Shown here one piece after another: positions 36,569 to 45,467 of a stretch of 57,068 nt of DNA. The DNA is from Peribacillus sp. Bi96. Its GTDB lineage: Bacteria; Bacillota; Bacilli; Bacillales; DSM-1321. Numbering within the stretch: position 1 is the stretch's first letter; each line of letters starts with the position of its first letter. The position numbers and the translations under genes were made by a program. The notes under the pieces are model-generated. The model did no database searches and was not told the DNA's origin. It worked only from the letters and a program-made list of their open reading frames with translations. Where the stretch lies: assembly GCF_918698115.1 (NCBI RefSeq), contig NZ_CAKKLV010000030.1:1-57068 (forward strand), in the 5' to 3' direction.

Positions 36569-36605
36569 AAAGCAGTGCACTTCTTTCGAAGTTGCACTGC
36601 TTTTT
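36569..36605. terminator. Terminator at the 3' end of dapA
   Basis: AGCAGTGCACTTC pairs with GAAGTTGCACTGCT (one bulge) around TTTC, with A and T runs at both ends. It lies 60 bases beyond the dapA stop. Confidence 0.85.
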
Positions 36606-36663
36606 ATAAACTTATCCCGTTTATTATGGTCTTTAATTAGAAAGTCGGTATTTAAGTCTCGCT

Positions 36664-37560
36664 TTAATATTTTAATAACACAGATTCTACGTTACTAGGT
36701 TGTAGAGCTATTTGTAGAGCTGTTTTTTCTTCGTTGTTTAAAGGGAGCAATGGTAAGCGGACACCGCCAACATTTAGCCCTCGCATATTTAATGCTGATT
36801 TTACCGGTGATGGGCTTGGTGCAGCAAATAATGCTTTCATAATTGGAAGAAGATTACGATGTATGGAAGCAGCACCACGGACATCACCATTTTTGAAGCT
36901 ATTAATCATTTCTTGCATTTCATTACCAATTATGTGTGAAGAAACCGAAACAATGCCTGTTCCACCGATGGCTAAAACCGGTATTGTTAATCCATCATCG
37001 CCGCTGTACAAAGTAAAATCACTAGTTGTTTCGCTAATGATTTGTGCCATGGCATCTAAGTCACCACTTGCTTCTTTTAATGCCACAATATTGTTGATTT
37101 TTGAGAGACGAACAATCGTCTCTACTGACATGTTTACAACACTTCGTCCTGGGATATTATAAAGCATTACAGGTAATGATGTTGATTGGGCAATAGCATT
37201 AAAGTGCTGAAATAATCCTTCTTGAGACGGCTTGTTATAGTATGGGGTTACGAGCATAACTCCGTCGACTCCTGCTGCCTCTGCTTGCCTTGTTAAGCTG
37301 ATAGAAGCTTTCGTGTTATTTGAGCCAGTTCCAGCTATGACTGGAACTCTTCCATCAACAACTTCTACAACAACTTTGAATAAATCTACTTTCTCTTCTG
37401 CTGTTAATGTAGGAGACTCTCCGGTTGTACCAGCTATAACTAATCCATCAGAACCATTAGCAATTAAATAATTTACTAACGTTCTCGTAGCATAAAAATC
37501 AACCTCATTATTATGATTAAACGGGGTAACCATTGCGGTTAATACTTGGCCAAAATTCAT
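36664..37560 (-). CDS. dapA: 4-Hydroxy-tetrahydrodipicolinate synthase
   Basis: This 298-aa class I aldolase condenses pyruvate with aspartate semialdehyde, the first committed step to diaminopimelate, dipicolinate and lysine. GTTGESPTLT (44-53), Tyr134 (VMLYNIPGRS) and the Schiff-base Lys162 (ALKEASGD) are all present. The N-terminal aldolase barrel is complete. It is monocistronic and controlled by a lysine riboswitch with an intrinsic terminator in the leader. In most Bacillus dapA lies in the dpaAB-asd-dapG operon without such a switch, so this is probably an additional, lysine-responsive copy. Confidence 0.92.
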   Translation of the reverse strand: MNFGQVLTAMVTPFNHNNEVDFYATRTLVNYLIANGSDGLVIAGTTGESPTLTAEEKVDLFKVVVEVVDGRVPVIAGTGSNNTKASISLTRQAEAAGVDGVMLVTPYYNKPSQEGLFQHFNAIAQSTSLPVMLYNIPGRSVVNMSVETIVRLSKINNIVALKEASGDLDAMAQIISETTSDFTLYSGDDGLTIPVLAIGGTGIVSVSSHIIGNEMQEMINSFKNGDVRGAASIHRNLLPIMKALFAAPSPSPVKSALNMRGLNVGGVRLPLLPLNNEEKTALQIALQPSNVESVLLKY

Positions 37561-37630
37561 AACTTCACACCCTTTTGTATAATTTTTTTGAAAAACTCAG
37601 AGGTGGTTAGGGCCATTCAGGAGTAAACGC

Positions 37631-37660
37631 AAAAAAGCAACAACGAGGATTCGCTGCTGC
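37631..37660 (-). terminator. Riboswitch-controlled leader terminator of dapA
   Basis: On the minus strand, GCAGCAGCGA and TCGTTGTTGC form a 10-bp stem followed by TTTTTT, 70 bases before the dapA start. When the aptamer binds lysine this terminator should form and block read-through. Confidence 0.85.
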
Positions 37661-37696
37661 AGTAGAAACAATATTTATCAAAAAAATCGTTTCGGT

Positions 37697-37875
37697 GCGT
37701 AAGATAGCCCTCCATATAGTTTCCTATATGACAGTCCTGTATTTATTCAATAGCAGAACCAGCTTCAAGAATATGAGATTCTTTCCGCTTCGGCAAATTC
37801 CCCTTTCCACACTAGTCATAGGATCTCATTCTCCTCAAAATGTGTACTAATGGTCTTTGCTCCTCTATCCTCACT
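37697..37875 (-). promoter_or_regulatory. Lysine riboswitch (L box)
   Basis: The leader contains the L-box hallmarks in order: GAGGATAGAGGAGCAAAGAC at the 5' side, GGGGAATTTGCCGAAGCGG in the middle, then the CTGGTTCTGC and GACTGTCATATAGG arms, and GGAGGGCTATCTTACGC at the 3' side. The P1 stem pairs GTGAGGATAG with CTATCTTACGC. It lies between the promoter at 37914-37942 and the terminator at 37631-37660, so lysine binding is expected to end transcription before dapA. Confidence 0.9.
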
Positions 37876-37913
37876 TCAAAAAGTATGAAGTAAGAAAATA
37901 TTTAATTGACTGT

Positions 37914-37942
37914 AATATAGCAGATAATCCATTCTGTTGCAA
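37914..37942 (-). promoter_or_regulatory. Sigma-A promoter of the dapA leader
   Basis: On the minus strand, TTGCAA (37942-37937), a 17-nt spacer and TATATT (37919-37914). Transcription should begin near 37907, about 30 bases before the riboswitch P1 stem. Confidence 0.75.
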
Positions 37943-37973
37943 GGCTAATTTAGAAATATTTTATTAAGAATAC

Positions 37974-38188
37974 ATGGATAATCGATGGAAATGGCTGCGG
38001 TATTGGGCTGGATTCATCTTTTTCCGTGACGTTTGGGAAGCAAGAAAACGAATCGCTTCAATTGTAAGTAGAACTCCATTGATTCAATCTACTATACTAT
38101 CAGAAAAAATTGAGCAAAGCGAGACACTCGCTAATAGTGTATTAGGTGGAATTGGTCTTGATAATCAATACAGGTTTAAAATGGTCTA
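37974..38188 (+). pseudogene. Threonine/serine dehydratase remnant with internal deletion
   Basis: The frame reads DVWEARKRIASIVSRTPLIQ then STILSEKI, the N-terminus of a PLP-dependent threonine dehydratase, and then jumps to SETLANSVLGGIGLDNQYRF, which belongs far downstream in the same protein. Some 190 residues including the PLP lysine are therefore missing. It is followed directly by a broken IS6 transposase. Confidence 0.75.
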
Positions 38189-38189
38189 A

Positions 38190-38716
38190 CAATATTAGAT
38201 AAAAGAGTACGTCGTCATCTTAAGCCAACAAATGACTCTTGAATAGTTGATGAAACGTATATCAAAGTAAAAGGTCAATGGATTTATTTATATCGTGCAG
38301 TCGATTCAGAAGGGAATGCGATTGATTTTTATCTAAGGGAATCAAGAGATAAACAAGCAGCCAAGCGCTTTTCAAGAAAGCCTTGGCTACTTCTCATGTT
38401 TGTAAACCTTGTGTCATAACAGTGGATAAAAATCCAGCCTATCCTGTAGCGATTCAAGAGTTAAAAGAAGAGAATCGCATGCTTGAAGGCATGCAAATAA
38501 GGCAAGTTAAATATCACAATAATATGGTAGAACAGGATCATCGTTTTATAAAAAAAGCGCGTTCGTTCGATGTAAGGATAGAAATCATTTCGTACAGCTA
38601 CTTACATACTGAGTGGCATAGAAGCCATGCATGTGATTAAAAAGAAACAGGTTTATCAAGGGTGAAGCTTGCCCAAAACCAATAAGAATTTATCCATAAA
38701 TTGTTTGGATTAGCTT
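38190..38716 (+). pseudogene. IS6/IS240-family transposase remnant
   Basis: Fragments in three frames line up with an IS6-family DDE transposase: DKRVRRHLKPTND, VDETYIKVKGQWIYLYRAVD and SEGNAIDFYLRESRDKQAAK (catalytic Asp in VDETYIKV), HVCKPCVITVDKNPAYPVAI (second Asp), RQVKYHNNMVEQDHRFIKK (Glu) and a C-terminal TATYILSGIEAMHVIKKKQ. Stop codons and frameshifts are frequent and the N-terminus is absent. It is dead, and no clear terminal repeats remain. Confidence 0.85.
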
Positions 38717-38807
38717 CATAATTTTTCAATATAAAGGAAACCACACTCTATGTTTCTAACGAGTGATTTTTGCACGAGAACTGCTTTTTTATTGCTTCTT
38801 CATCCTC

Positions 38808-40001
38808 TTATGCTGCCTTCTTTTGTTGTTTTTGGTCTAAGCGATAACTTAGGAAAGTTAGAAGACTGGCAAAGATAGCAACCAGCCCACCGACCCATGT
38901 CACATTCAGCAAGTTTCCCTGATGGTAAACGACTCCGCCCAGTGCGGAACCAAAGGCGATACCGACATTGCTTGCTACTGGCATCAGTGAAGCAGCTAGC
39001 CCTGTAGCTTTTGGTTGATAAATACCGGCAAGATCTATCAAATAAAGCTGGGTGGATGTTGTTAAAAGGATGGCCATTAACGACATCAAGCCAATATTAA
39101 TCAATCCAATGATAAAATGATTTGTCGTCCAATATAGACTGATCAGAACGATTGCCTGCACGAGGAAAACAAACCGGAGGCGTCCGATCGCATTGTAGCT
39201 GGCAATTTTACCAGCGAGTATGTTGCTGAAAATGGAAATGAATCCGTAGCCAAATAAGATCAAACTGATTGAACTGCCTGGTGCTTCCATTCCTTTCAGG
39301 ATCGGAACAAGATACGTATAAACGGCATACGTCGCTCCAAATCCAAGAGATGGAATGAAAAAAGCCATTAAAATTCGCGGATGTGTCAACAAAGAAAATT
39401 GATCACGCATCGAACTGCGAATGGTACTTTGCATAGTAGGCAATACGAAGAAAGATGCCAAAAACGCAATAGCTCCGAGAAAAGTCGTTAACAGGAACGA
39501 TGCATTCCAGTCGTACCATTCAGCGATGACAGTGCCTATTGGTACTCCAATCACGTTTGCAAGCGTAAAGCCACCGAAAACGAATGATATGGCGAGTCCG
39601 CGTTTAGCGATCGGCATGGTTTCACTTGCAACAACCATGGCAAGTGAAATCAAAACGCCTGTTACGATCGCCGTCATCATCCGAAGTGCAAGGAGCATGA
39701 TGTAGCTCGTCGAAAACACGCACAAAGCATTCAGGACGATGAACGAACCTATCAAAAACAACATCCATCTACGCTTTGGAAAATGACTTGTTGCCGACAT
39801 CACGAGCGGTGTGGCAACGGCAAACGTAAGCGCAAACGCAGAAACGAGTGTGCCTGCTTTTGCATTTGTAATATGGAGACTCGAGGAAATATCGGTTAAG
39901 ATCCCGACGATAACAAATTCGCTTGTCCCGAGAACGAATGTTAATAAAGTAAGTGTTAAGATGAGCAACCAATGTCGCTTAGTTAATTCTGTGGTGTGCA
40001 T
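38808..40001 (-). CDS. MFS transporter (AraJ/YdhP-like efflux)
   Basis: This 397-aa DHA1-type transporter has 12 helices and the motif-C region VIGVPIGTVIAEWYDWNASF, typical of the AraJ/PbuE/YdhP group of sugar, purine or drug exporters. The ATG at 40001 (MHTTELTKRHW) follows AAAGAGG at 5 bases; an upstream in-frame ATG at 40031 lacks a site. No regulator is adjacent. The substrate is unknown. Confidence 0.85.
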   Translation of the reverse strand: MHTTELTKRHWLLILTLTLLTFVLGTSEFVIVGILTDISSSLHITNAKAGTLVSAFALTFAVATPLVMSATSHFPKRRWMLFLIGSFIVLNALCVFSTSYIMLLALRMMTAIVTGVLISLAMVVASETMPIAKRGLAISFVFGGFTLANVIGVPIGTVIAEWYDWNASFLLTTFLGAIAFLASFFVLPTMQSTIRSSMRDQFSLLTHPRILMAFFIPSLGFGATYAVYTYLVPILKGMEAPGSSISLILFGYGFISIFSNILAGKIASYNAIGRLRFVFLVQAIVLISLYWTTNHFIIGLINIGLMSLMAILLTTSTQLYLIDLAGIYQPKATGLAASLMPVASNVGIAFGSALGGVVYHQGNLLNVTWVGGLVAIFASLLTFLSYRLDQKQQKKAA

Positions 40002-40681
40002 AAAAACCTCTTTTCTTAGATGAATGTACATGTGTCACCGGGGTGATAAACAATCTAACTATCATACCATAAAACATTTTTACGAGGAAAATCCTTGCTT
40101 AGTTATCTTTGATTATGAACGGGTACAAATGGAATTCTTTTCATATCCGAAATTTGGAGTGCTCATGCTTTTAGAGAAGGTAATATCTGAACGACTTTAA
40201 CCGTCTTAAGTAAGTTACCAACTACGAAGGATTTCCTCTCCAAACTTCTTAATTTGCAGAATCCGTCTTTGAAGATGACACTTTGGGGAATTAAAGGAAT
40301 TATGAGTATCTAGAAAAAATCCTAAAGGATGTTATTTTAAAAGGGGAAATATAAAGAACGTTAATCCCTTCCTCTTTATACTTTAATTATCTCCCGAATA
40401 CTTAATTATTCTCTAGCTTTTTAAATTATGGCTTGCTTCAATTAAGCAATCCATTCGTTTAATGATATATTGCTACATCCGTGAAAGTGATAATTAGATA
40501 TGGATACATTCACTTTTGATAAAACAAATTCAAAAAATTCAATCTATTCGTTGATTTCTCATGAAATGTATTGTATCTTTAAAAAGGTATTCCTCATATT
40601 TCCAAATGAGTCAGACCTAGTCATTCTTTGTTCTAGAAGTAAGAGGAATCCGACTATAAACTCTTATATAGGAGGTAACAG
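40002..40681. other. Intergenic region with coding debris
   Basis: At 40070-40200 a plus-strand frame reads HFYEENPCLVIFDYERVQME then FFSYPKFGVLMLLEKVISER and a stop, but has no start and no recognised family. The remainder is AT-rich. The ribosome binding site AGGAGG of the next gene lies at 40671-40676. Confidence 0.4.
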
Positions 40682-41035
40682 ATGCTTAAAAAAGTTACAT
40701 TCTCCCTGGTTGCAGTTGTAATCGCTGGTTTGGTATTGCTTACCAATCTACCCATTACACATGCTGCGTTTTATCCAGTTCAAAAAACGGGTGGTGCAGG
40801 TCTGGATATTCGAACCACGCCAACGATTAATGGTAAAAGAGTTGAAACCAATATTCCTGATGGAAAAAAACTTTGGTTGTATTGTTATGTAAATGGTGAA
40901 TCCTATAAAGGAAGTAAAATTTGGGATTTTGCCGATGATAATGGCTACGGCGGTGACCTTGATCAGGGTTACGTTCCAGATTATTTTATTAAAACGGGAT
41001 CATCTAAACCAGTTGTTGGATACTGTGCTTTCTAA
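40682..41035 (+). CDS. Secreted SH3-like protein, 117 aa
   Basis: A signal peptide (1-29, ending THA) is followed by a domain of about 85 residues, PVQKTGGAGLDIRTTPTING, DGKKLWLYCYVNGESYKGSK and YVPDYFIKTGS, which has the pattern of bacterial SH3 (SH3_3-like) modules that bind cell wall or proteins. Cys residues in YCYV and GYCAF may pair. TATAGGAGG precedes the ATG. A terminator follows within 30 bases, so it is monocistronic. Confidence 0.72.
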   Translation: MLKKVTFSLVAVVIAGLVLLTNLPITHAAFYPVQKTGGAGLDIRTTPTINGKRVETNIPDGKKLWLYCYVNGESYKGSKIWDFADDNGYGGDLDQGYVPDYFIKTGSSKPVVGYCAF

Positions 41036-41064
41036 ATACGTAGTAAATTCCATTTATATAGTTA

Positions 41065-41096
41065 GAGCCTTTACTTTTTAGTAAAGGTTCTTTTTT
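41065..41096 (+). terminator. Terminator of the SH3-like gene
   Basis: GAGCCTTTAC pairs with GTAAAGGTTC (one wobble), followed by TTTTTT. Confidence 0.88.
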
Positions 41097-41318
41097 GTAG
41101 GAAGTAACTTTATTTAATGAAATAACTTTAAATTTTATCCTGAATGAAGAGCTCTATAAAATAAAGCTGGATAAGAAAAAGTATTGGCGATAATACATTG
41201 AAGTTCATTGACTTTTCTGAAAATAATTGAGTTTTTCTAGGAAATCTTGTAACTTATACAGTGAATATAAATAGTGAAATGATGATTAAACAAATTCTAT
41301 CTGTAAGGGAGAATACAA

Positions 41319-41960
41319 ATGAAAAAGGTTATTTTAAGTATAGCTATCTGTACCTGTTTTATTGTATCTGCTTGTTCAAATCATCAAAGTTCTGAAAAAA
41401 CAATGAAAGATAGCGAGAATGCAGCAGCGCAACCTAATGTAGAAGTAAAACCTTACAAAGAGCCATTGAGTCATGAGGGACAGACTGCCCCTCATCCACT
41501 TGGAGTATTTACGCTAAAACAAATAAGTGAACCGAAGGTAGGCGTTCAAGCTGGTCCTCTTCATATTGATGTACAAAAGATAAAAGTCGTACAAAGTAAA
41601 GAAGTGAGTGAAGTGGGCAAGTATAATTTACAACAGCGTAGTCTACCTACGAATGAAATGAATGCCATTCAGTTTACAACTACAATTGAAAACGTGTCAG
41701 ATCAACCACTTGATTTGGGGAAGGGACCTATAAAGAAGCTGCTTCTAAGTAACGGAGAGAGCGTGGATGTATATAAAATGAACGCTGATCCCAAAAACAT
41801 ACACTTACAAGCAAAAGAAAAAGAGACGTATACATTGATTTGCTTCTTATCCAAGGCTCCCAATCCTCTCACTTATATAAAGATCACCACAAATACGGTT
41901 CAGGAACAAGATACGAAAAAACAAGTAGTCTCTCCACATACGAAAGAAATCAAATTATAA
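41319..41960 (+). CDS. Lipoprotein, function unknown
   Basis: This 213-aa protein has a lipoprotein signal ending in IVSAC (lipobox with Cys19), so it should be acylated and tethered to the outer face of the membrane. A Lys/Glu-rich linker precedes a beta-rich domain (IQFTTTIENVSDQPLDLG) with the look of a DUF4352-like immunoglobulin fold. The site AAGGGAGA precedes the ATG. A perfect terminator follows immediately. Confidence 0.8.
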   Translation: MKKVILSIAICTCFIVSACSNHQSSEKTMKDSENAAAQPNVEVKPYKEPLSHEGQTAPHPLGVFTLKQISEPKVGVQAGPLHIDVQKIKVVQSKEVSEVGKYNLQQRSLPTNEMNAIQFTTTIENVSDQPLDLGKGPIKKLLLSNGESVDVYKMNADPKNIHLQAKEKETYTLICFLSKAPNPLTYIKITTNTVQEQDTKKQVVSPHTKEIKL

Positions 41961-41963
41961 ACA

Positions 41964-41997
41964 CAAAGAGCATCCTTCTGTTAAGGATGCTCTTTGT
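41964..41997 (+). terminator. Terminator of the lipoprotein gene
   Basis: CAAAGAGCATCCTT and AAGGATGCTCTTTG form a 14-bp perfect stem around a 5-nt loop, just 4 bases after the stop. Confidence 0.85.
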
Positions 41998-42391
41998 GCC
42001 ACAGGAATATGGAATAGGAAGGATGACAGGATGTAAGTTACACAGCTTTATACTGGAGGAGGCAAGCTTAATAAAACGGAAAAACTAAAACATTTGTATT
42101 ACAGGTTCGAAATACCTCTGCAGATGGCCGGATCACTTCGTTTATCACGTATCGTTAACTCAATGTAATCATCAGTTTTATTTGCAAAAAGAAGGATAGA
42201 TCATTCACCTGATCTATTCTTCTTTTTTTATCAAGTTATCCATTTAATCCGGAGTTACGGGTTTCGGTGAAACAAATCTACTGAAAAGTGGGCTTCAGTT
42301 AGTAAAATGCCTAGGATTGGAGAGTATGTTAAATAATCCGCATGTTATGATTAATAAGTAGATAAGAACAATAGATAAGGTGGAATTACAT
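41998..42391. other. Intergenic region with an isolated terminator
   Basis: No gene is recognised in 41998-42185. A terminator stands at 42190-42229, so a small transcript or lost gene is possible upstream of it. The region after it contains the AAGGTGG site of the next gene. Confidence 0.45.
42190..42229 (+). terminator. Orphan terminator
   Basis: AGAAGGATAGATCA pairs with TGATCTATTCTTCT (one wobble) around a short loop and is followed by TTTTTT. No intact gene lies directly upstream. Confidence 0.8.
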
Positions 42392-42850
42392 ATGAAGAAG
42401 ACAGTATTAGCATTTACGATTGCAGGAACGTTAGTAGGATTAAGTGGGGGATACGCAATCGGTTTTTACAATGCGGACGAAAGGCAAGATGAAAAGCAAA
42501 ATGAAAGGATTATCGCAGAAATAAACCGTCTCTCAAAAATTAAGGAAATGCCAATAGTACAACTGGACGAGCAAACATCTGAAGTATATATGGGGAGAGA
42601 AAAGCTGATTGCTAATGGGGATGAAGAGAATATCATTTCCGAGACATTTGAAATCAGTGATATCGACAATGGTAAACTCCTTGGGGAGAATTCGCGAGGC
42701 GAGGGCGAAGACATTACTTTTGATGAAAAGGTATTTACTACCATGGGATTCCGTCCGAACTATGGTGATATATACCGCGTGGGTTGGGAAGAATCCGATT
42801 ATAAAAACAAAGAATGGGATAAAGTTGTTGTACTCGAACAGCTAAAGTGA
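42392..42850 (+). CDS. Exported or membrane-anchored protein, 152 aa, unknown
   Basis: MKKTVLAFTIAGTLVGLSGG followed by YAIGFYNADERQ is an uncleaved or cleaved export signal; the remaining 120 residues are strongly acidic and soluble (EENIISETFEISDIDNGKLL, and a C-terminal GDIYRVGWEESDYKN). The end resembles DUF3221-like or OB-fold extracellular domains, but I cannot assign it. The ATG at 42392 follows AAGGTGG. The accessory segment with the direct repeats starts 50 bases downstream. Confidence 0.65.
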   Translation: MKKTVLAFTIAGTLVGLSGGYAIGFYNADERQDEKQNERIIAEINRLSKIKEMPIVQLDEQTSEVYMGREKLIANGDEENIISETFEISDIDNGKLLGENSRGEGEDITFDEKVFTTMGFRPNYGDIYRVGWEESDYKNKEWDKVVVLEQLK

Positions 42851-42899
42851 ATACCTAAGATAAGTGAGGGGACATATTGTAATCGATTATTCTGTTCTT

Positions 42900-42938
42900 C
42901 AACTCCCATGAAAACAAAAAAAGCTCAAAACCCAGAAA
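42900..42938 (+). repeat. Left 39-bp direct repeat of the McrBC-like island
   Basis: CAACTCCCATGAAAACAAAA and the next 19 bases (to CCCAGAAA) recur at 47409-47447 with one substitution (C to T). The two copies are 4.5 kb apart and in the same orientation. Confidence 0.88.
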
Positions 42939-42990
42939 AAACCACAAAATAGTTCCAGTAAAAACGCTTTTTAAAAAAAGGCTGAGCCTT

Positions 42991-43065
42991 ATGAGTGATC
43001 TGATTGAGTTTGCTAAATCGCTAAACAAAAACCAGAGGCTAGCGCGACGACCAAAAAAGGATTAA
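42991..43065 (+). CDS. Tiny ORF, 24 aa, foreign-looking
   Basis: ATG AGT GAT CTG ATT GAG encodes MSDLIEFAKSLNKNQRLARR and four more residues. The piece 42991-43197 is more GC-rich than the surroundings and uses codons such as CTG, CGG and GCG that are rare nearby. The weak ribosome binding site makes translation doubtful. Confidence 0.3.
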   Translation: MSDLIEFAKSLNKNQRLARRPKKD

Positions 43066-43071
43066 TCTCCC

Positions 43072-43197
43072 ATGAGTGATACTCATAAAGGGCGCGACAG
43101 TCGGTGGTACACCGTGGTCGTCGGAGTCAGACTAACGGATGGGCTTAAAGGCACCATAGTTCAACGGCCTTCATCGCCAGCCTTTAAACATTATTGA
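43072..43197 (+). CDS. Tiny ORF, 41 aa, foreign-looking
   Basis: ATG AGT GAT ACT CAT encodes MSDTHKGRDSRWYTVVVGVR then LTDGLKGTIVQRPSSPAFKH and a Tyr. It starts with the same MSD and follows the previous tiny frame by 6 bases. Codon use (GTG GTC GTC, CGG, CGC) departs from the genes around it. The product is not recognised. Confidence 0.3.
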   Translation: MSDTHKGRDSRWYTVVVGVRLTDGLKGTIVQRPSSPAFKHY

Positions 43198-43399
43198 CCC
43201 TGAACCCCATTTTCATTCTCTGTGGTGAAGCGCTGATTTTTGCGCTTCGCGAATGGCTAATGGGGTAGGTTAGTATCATAAAGAAAATAGAAAAAATTCT
43301 TATTACATAATATTGTTTAAAAAGTCATTTAAAAAGTCATTTAAAAGATAATGAATTGAAAAAAAATGAAAGTTATTACAAAATTTTTATTAGTGTTGA

Positions 43400-43437
43400 A
43401 TTATTCTTACTTACTGTACAGTTAATGTAAGAATAAT
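43400..43437. promoter_or_regulatory. 11-bp inverted repeat upstream of the McrBC-like operon
   Basis: ATTATTCTTAC (43400-43410) and GTAAGAATAAT (43427-43437) are a perfect inverted repeat with a 16-nt spacer. It lies about 175 bases upstream of the -10 box of the operon and could be a regulator site or a small hairpin. Confidence 0.4.
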
Positions 43438-43646
43438 CGAGGTCTCGATATATCATTATAGGGCAGCTTTCTGCAATAGGTGGATAAAAATCATGTAACC
43501 GAGAAGGAAGTTAAAAAGTGGCATGTAAGGTAGGAACGACTTGTGAAATTGCAAGGTTTCTAATTTATGTGAAGGATACCAAAGTTGTTCACCTATAGCC
43601 CTTGTATTTAATATAATAAAAACATATAAACTAACGGGGTGATTTA

Positions 43647-45467
43647 ATGGCAAAAGTGTTTTATGACGTAATTGGAGATCGTGAAAATGTATATAATGCT
43701 GCAAATGAATGGAAAGAAAACTGCTTGTTACAAGACCGTTCATTATTTAATGAAAATCACGAATTATGGACAGTGAATAATTTACAAACTTTAAAAACAA
43801 GATTTAATGAAAATCCTATGTATACTGGTAAGTCGACGTTTGATAAAAAATTTGAAATGCAACTACAAGGTGCAACCAAAGATATTTATCAACTAGCTAT
43901 GGAAATCATATACGTTTATTATTTATTCCCTTATTCAGGAACTGTGAGTTATCGAACTAAGCTACTGAAACTAAAAGATATTGCAAGCTGGGGAGAAGTT
44001 TCTTACGATAATAATCATCCATTATTAAAGGATTTAGAGTTAGGAATTGGTGCGACAGGTACATATTATAATACCGCAAAATTTGAAGAAATCTCATATA
44101 TTATTCAATTTGCAATCACGATTAAACTTATGTCTATTGAAGAACGGCATGCTGTGTTAAATGATCCTTGGGAGCTGAAAAAAGTTATTGCAAACACGAA
44201 AAAAATAATCGGTAAAAATGTGCAAGTACAACATATTATTTCTCATTTAATTGCACCCGATTATTTTGAATGTATGGCTAGTGCAGGTCATAAATCATTA
44301 ATAGTGAAAAATTTCAATGACCGTATTCAAAGTGAAAATGAAAAAGATATTGATAAGCAATTATATGAAATTCGCCATTCGTTAGAAACTCAGGGACGAT
44401 ATATTCCAGTGAACTTTTATCATAATAAAGAGCTTTATGAAATGTGGAAGCCGAGCCCTATTAAAATTGATAACAGCGGATCTGAAATTATAAAAGATAC
44501 AAAATCCACCTATAACATATCTAATGTAAAGAACATTTCAACTCTAGGAAATCTCGTTTTTGAAAACGAAGGAATTTTACTAGCCCAAATTCAAACGGCA
44601 TTAAATAGTGGCAAACATATAATTTTAACTGGTCCGCCCGGTACAGGGAAATCAAAGTTAGCAAATGAAATTTGTAATCAAATTGGGGTGTCAAACAAGC
44701 TTGTAACAGCGACATCGAACTGGACAACTTACGACACAATTGGTGGTTATAAACCAAATAAGAATGGCGAACTTTACTTTGATGCCGGCTTGTTTTTGCA
44801 ATGCTTCAAAAATAAAGAAGAGGCTAATTTAAATGAATGGTTAATTATTGATGAAATCAATCGAGCTGATATTGATAAAGCGTTTGGTCCGCTATTTTCA
44901 GTTTTAACAGGCGATGAAGTAACACTTCCCTACGAAATGAAAGCGGGGACTCAAATTATATTAAAACCTGAAAGTAAAGTGAAAGGTGATATTCAAATAA
45001 ATGAGTTCGTTGTTCCAAATGATTGGCGAATTATCGGTACAATGAACACAATTGATAAGTCTTCATTATTTGAAATGAGCTATGCATTTATGCGCCGTTT
45101 TGCGTTTATTCCAGTCGGTGTACCGAAGTCCATTTCACCTCGTTTAGTCGAGGAATATTTATCTGTGTGGTCGATTCAAGACTATATCCATTTGGAAACG
45201 TTAACGTCTCTTTGGGAGCTTATAAATCAATACCGAAAAATTGGACCTGCTATCGTAAAAGATATTGCAAACTACACCGCAGAAAGTGAAGATTTCACTT
45301 CGGCAATTATTTTATATGTACTGCCACAATTCGAAGGGTTAAGTGATTATAAAATTAAAGATTTTGTAACGCAGTTATGTGTGAAAATAGGTGAAGTAAT
45401 AGCAGAGGATCTATTAAAAGACTTCATCGAAGACTTTTTCCAAATTGGTGTTATAGATGAAATATAA
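43647..45467 (+). CDS. McrB-like AAA+ (GTPase-type) restriction subunit
   Basis: This 606-aa protein has an N-terminal half (about 1-290) that is a recognition-type domain holding LIAPDYFECMASAGHKSLIV, as in the N-terminal regions of other McrB-like proteins. The C-terminal half is an McrB-type AAA+ motor with Walker A GPPGTGKS (329-336), Walker B LIIDEINRAD (399-408), the McrB signature GTMNTIDKSSLFEMSYAFMR (464-483) and an Arg finger in MRRF. Such motors use nucleotide hydrolysis to drive a partner nuclease on modified or foreign DNA. GGGGTG precedes the ATG. It overlaps the next gene by 11 bases. Confidence 0.85.
   Translation: MAKVFYDVIGDRENVYNAANEWKENCLLQDRSLFNENHELWTVNNLQTLKTRFNENPMYTGKSTFDKKFEMQLQGATKDIYQLAMEIIYVYYLFPYSGTVSYRTKLLKLKDIASWGEVSYDNNHPLLKDLELGIGATGTYYNTAKFEEISYIIQFAITIKLMSIEERHAVLNDPWELKKVIANTKKIIGKNVQVQHIISHLIAPDYFECMASAGHKSLIVKNFNDRIQSENEKDIDKQLYEIRHSLETQGRYIPVNFYHNKELYEMWKPSPIKIDNSGSEIIKDTKSTYNISNVKNISTLGNLVFENEGILLAQIQTALNSGKHIILTGPPGTGKSKLANEICNQIGVSNKLVTATSNWTTYDTIGGYKPNKNGELYFDAGLFLQCFKNKEEANLNEWLIIDEINRADIDKAFGPLFSVLTGDEVTLPYEMKAGTQIILKPESKVKGDIQINEFVVPNDWRIIGTMNTIDKSSLFEMSYAFMRRFAFIPVGVPKSISPRLVEEYLSVWSIQDYIHLETLTSLWELINQYRKIGPAIVKDIANYTAESEDFTSAIILYVLPQFEGLSDYKIKDFVTQLCVKIGEVIAEDLLKDFIEDFFQIGVIDEI

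Larger units (their letters stand above)
42851..43646. other. Left flank of the McrBC-like island
   Basis: Contains the left direct repeat (42900-42938), a more GC-rich piece with two tiny frames (42991-43197), the right end of a short dispersed repeat (43262-43285), a 13-base tandem repeat (about 43319-43344) and an 11-bp inverted repeat (43400-43437). A TATAAT at 43612-43617 is the best -10 box for the operon that follows. Confidence 0.55.

Noticed and set aside
40500..40721. 73-codon frame overlapping the SH3-like gene start
   Set aside because: Overlaps the signal peptide of a better supported gene and has no ribosome binding site.
43456..43743. 95-codon minus-strand frame across the McrB-like start
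   Set aside because: Antisense to a well supported gene start; no family and no ribosome binding site.
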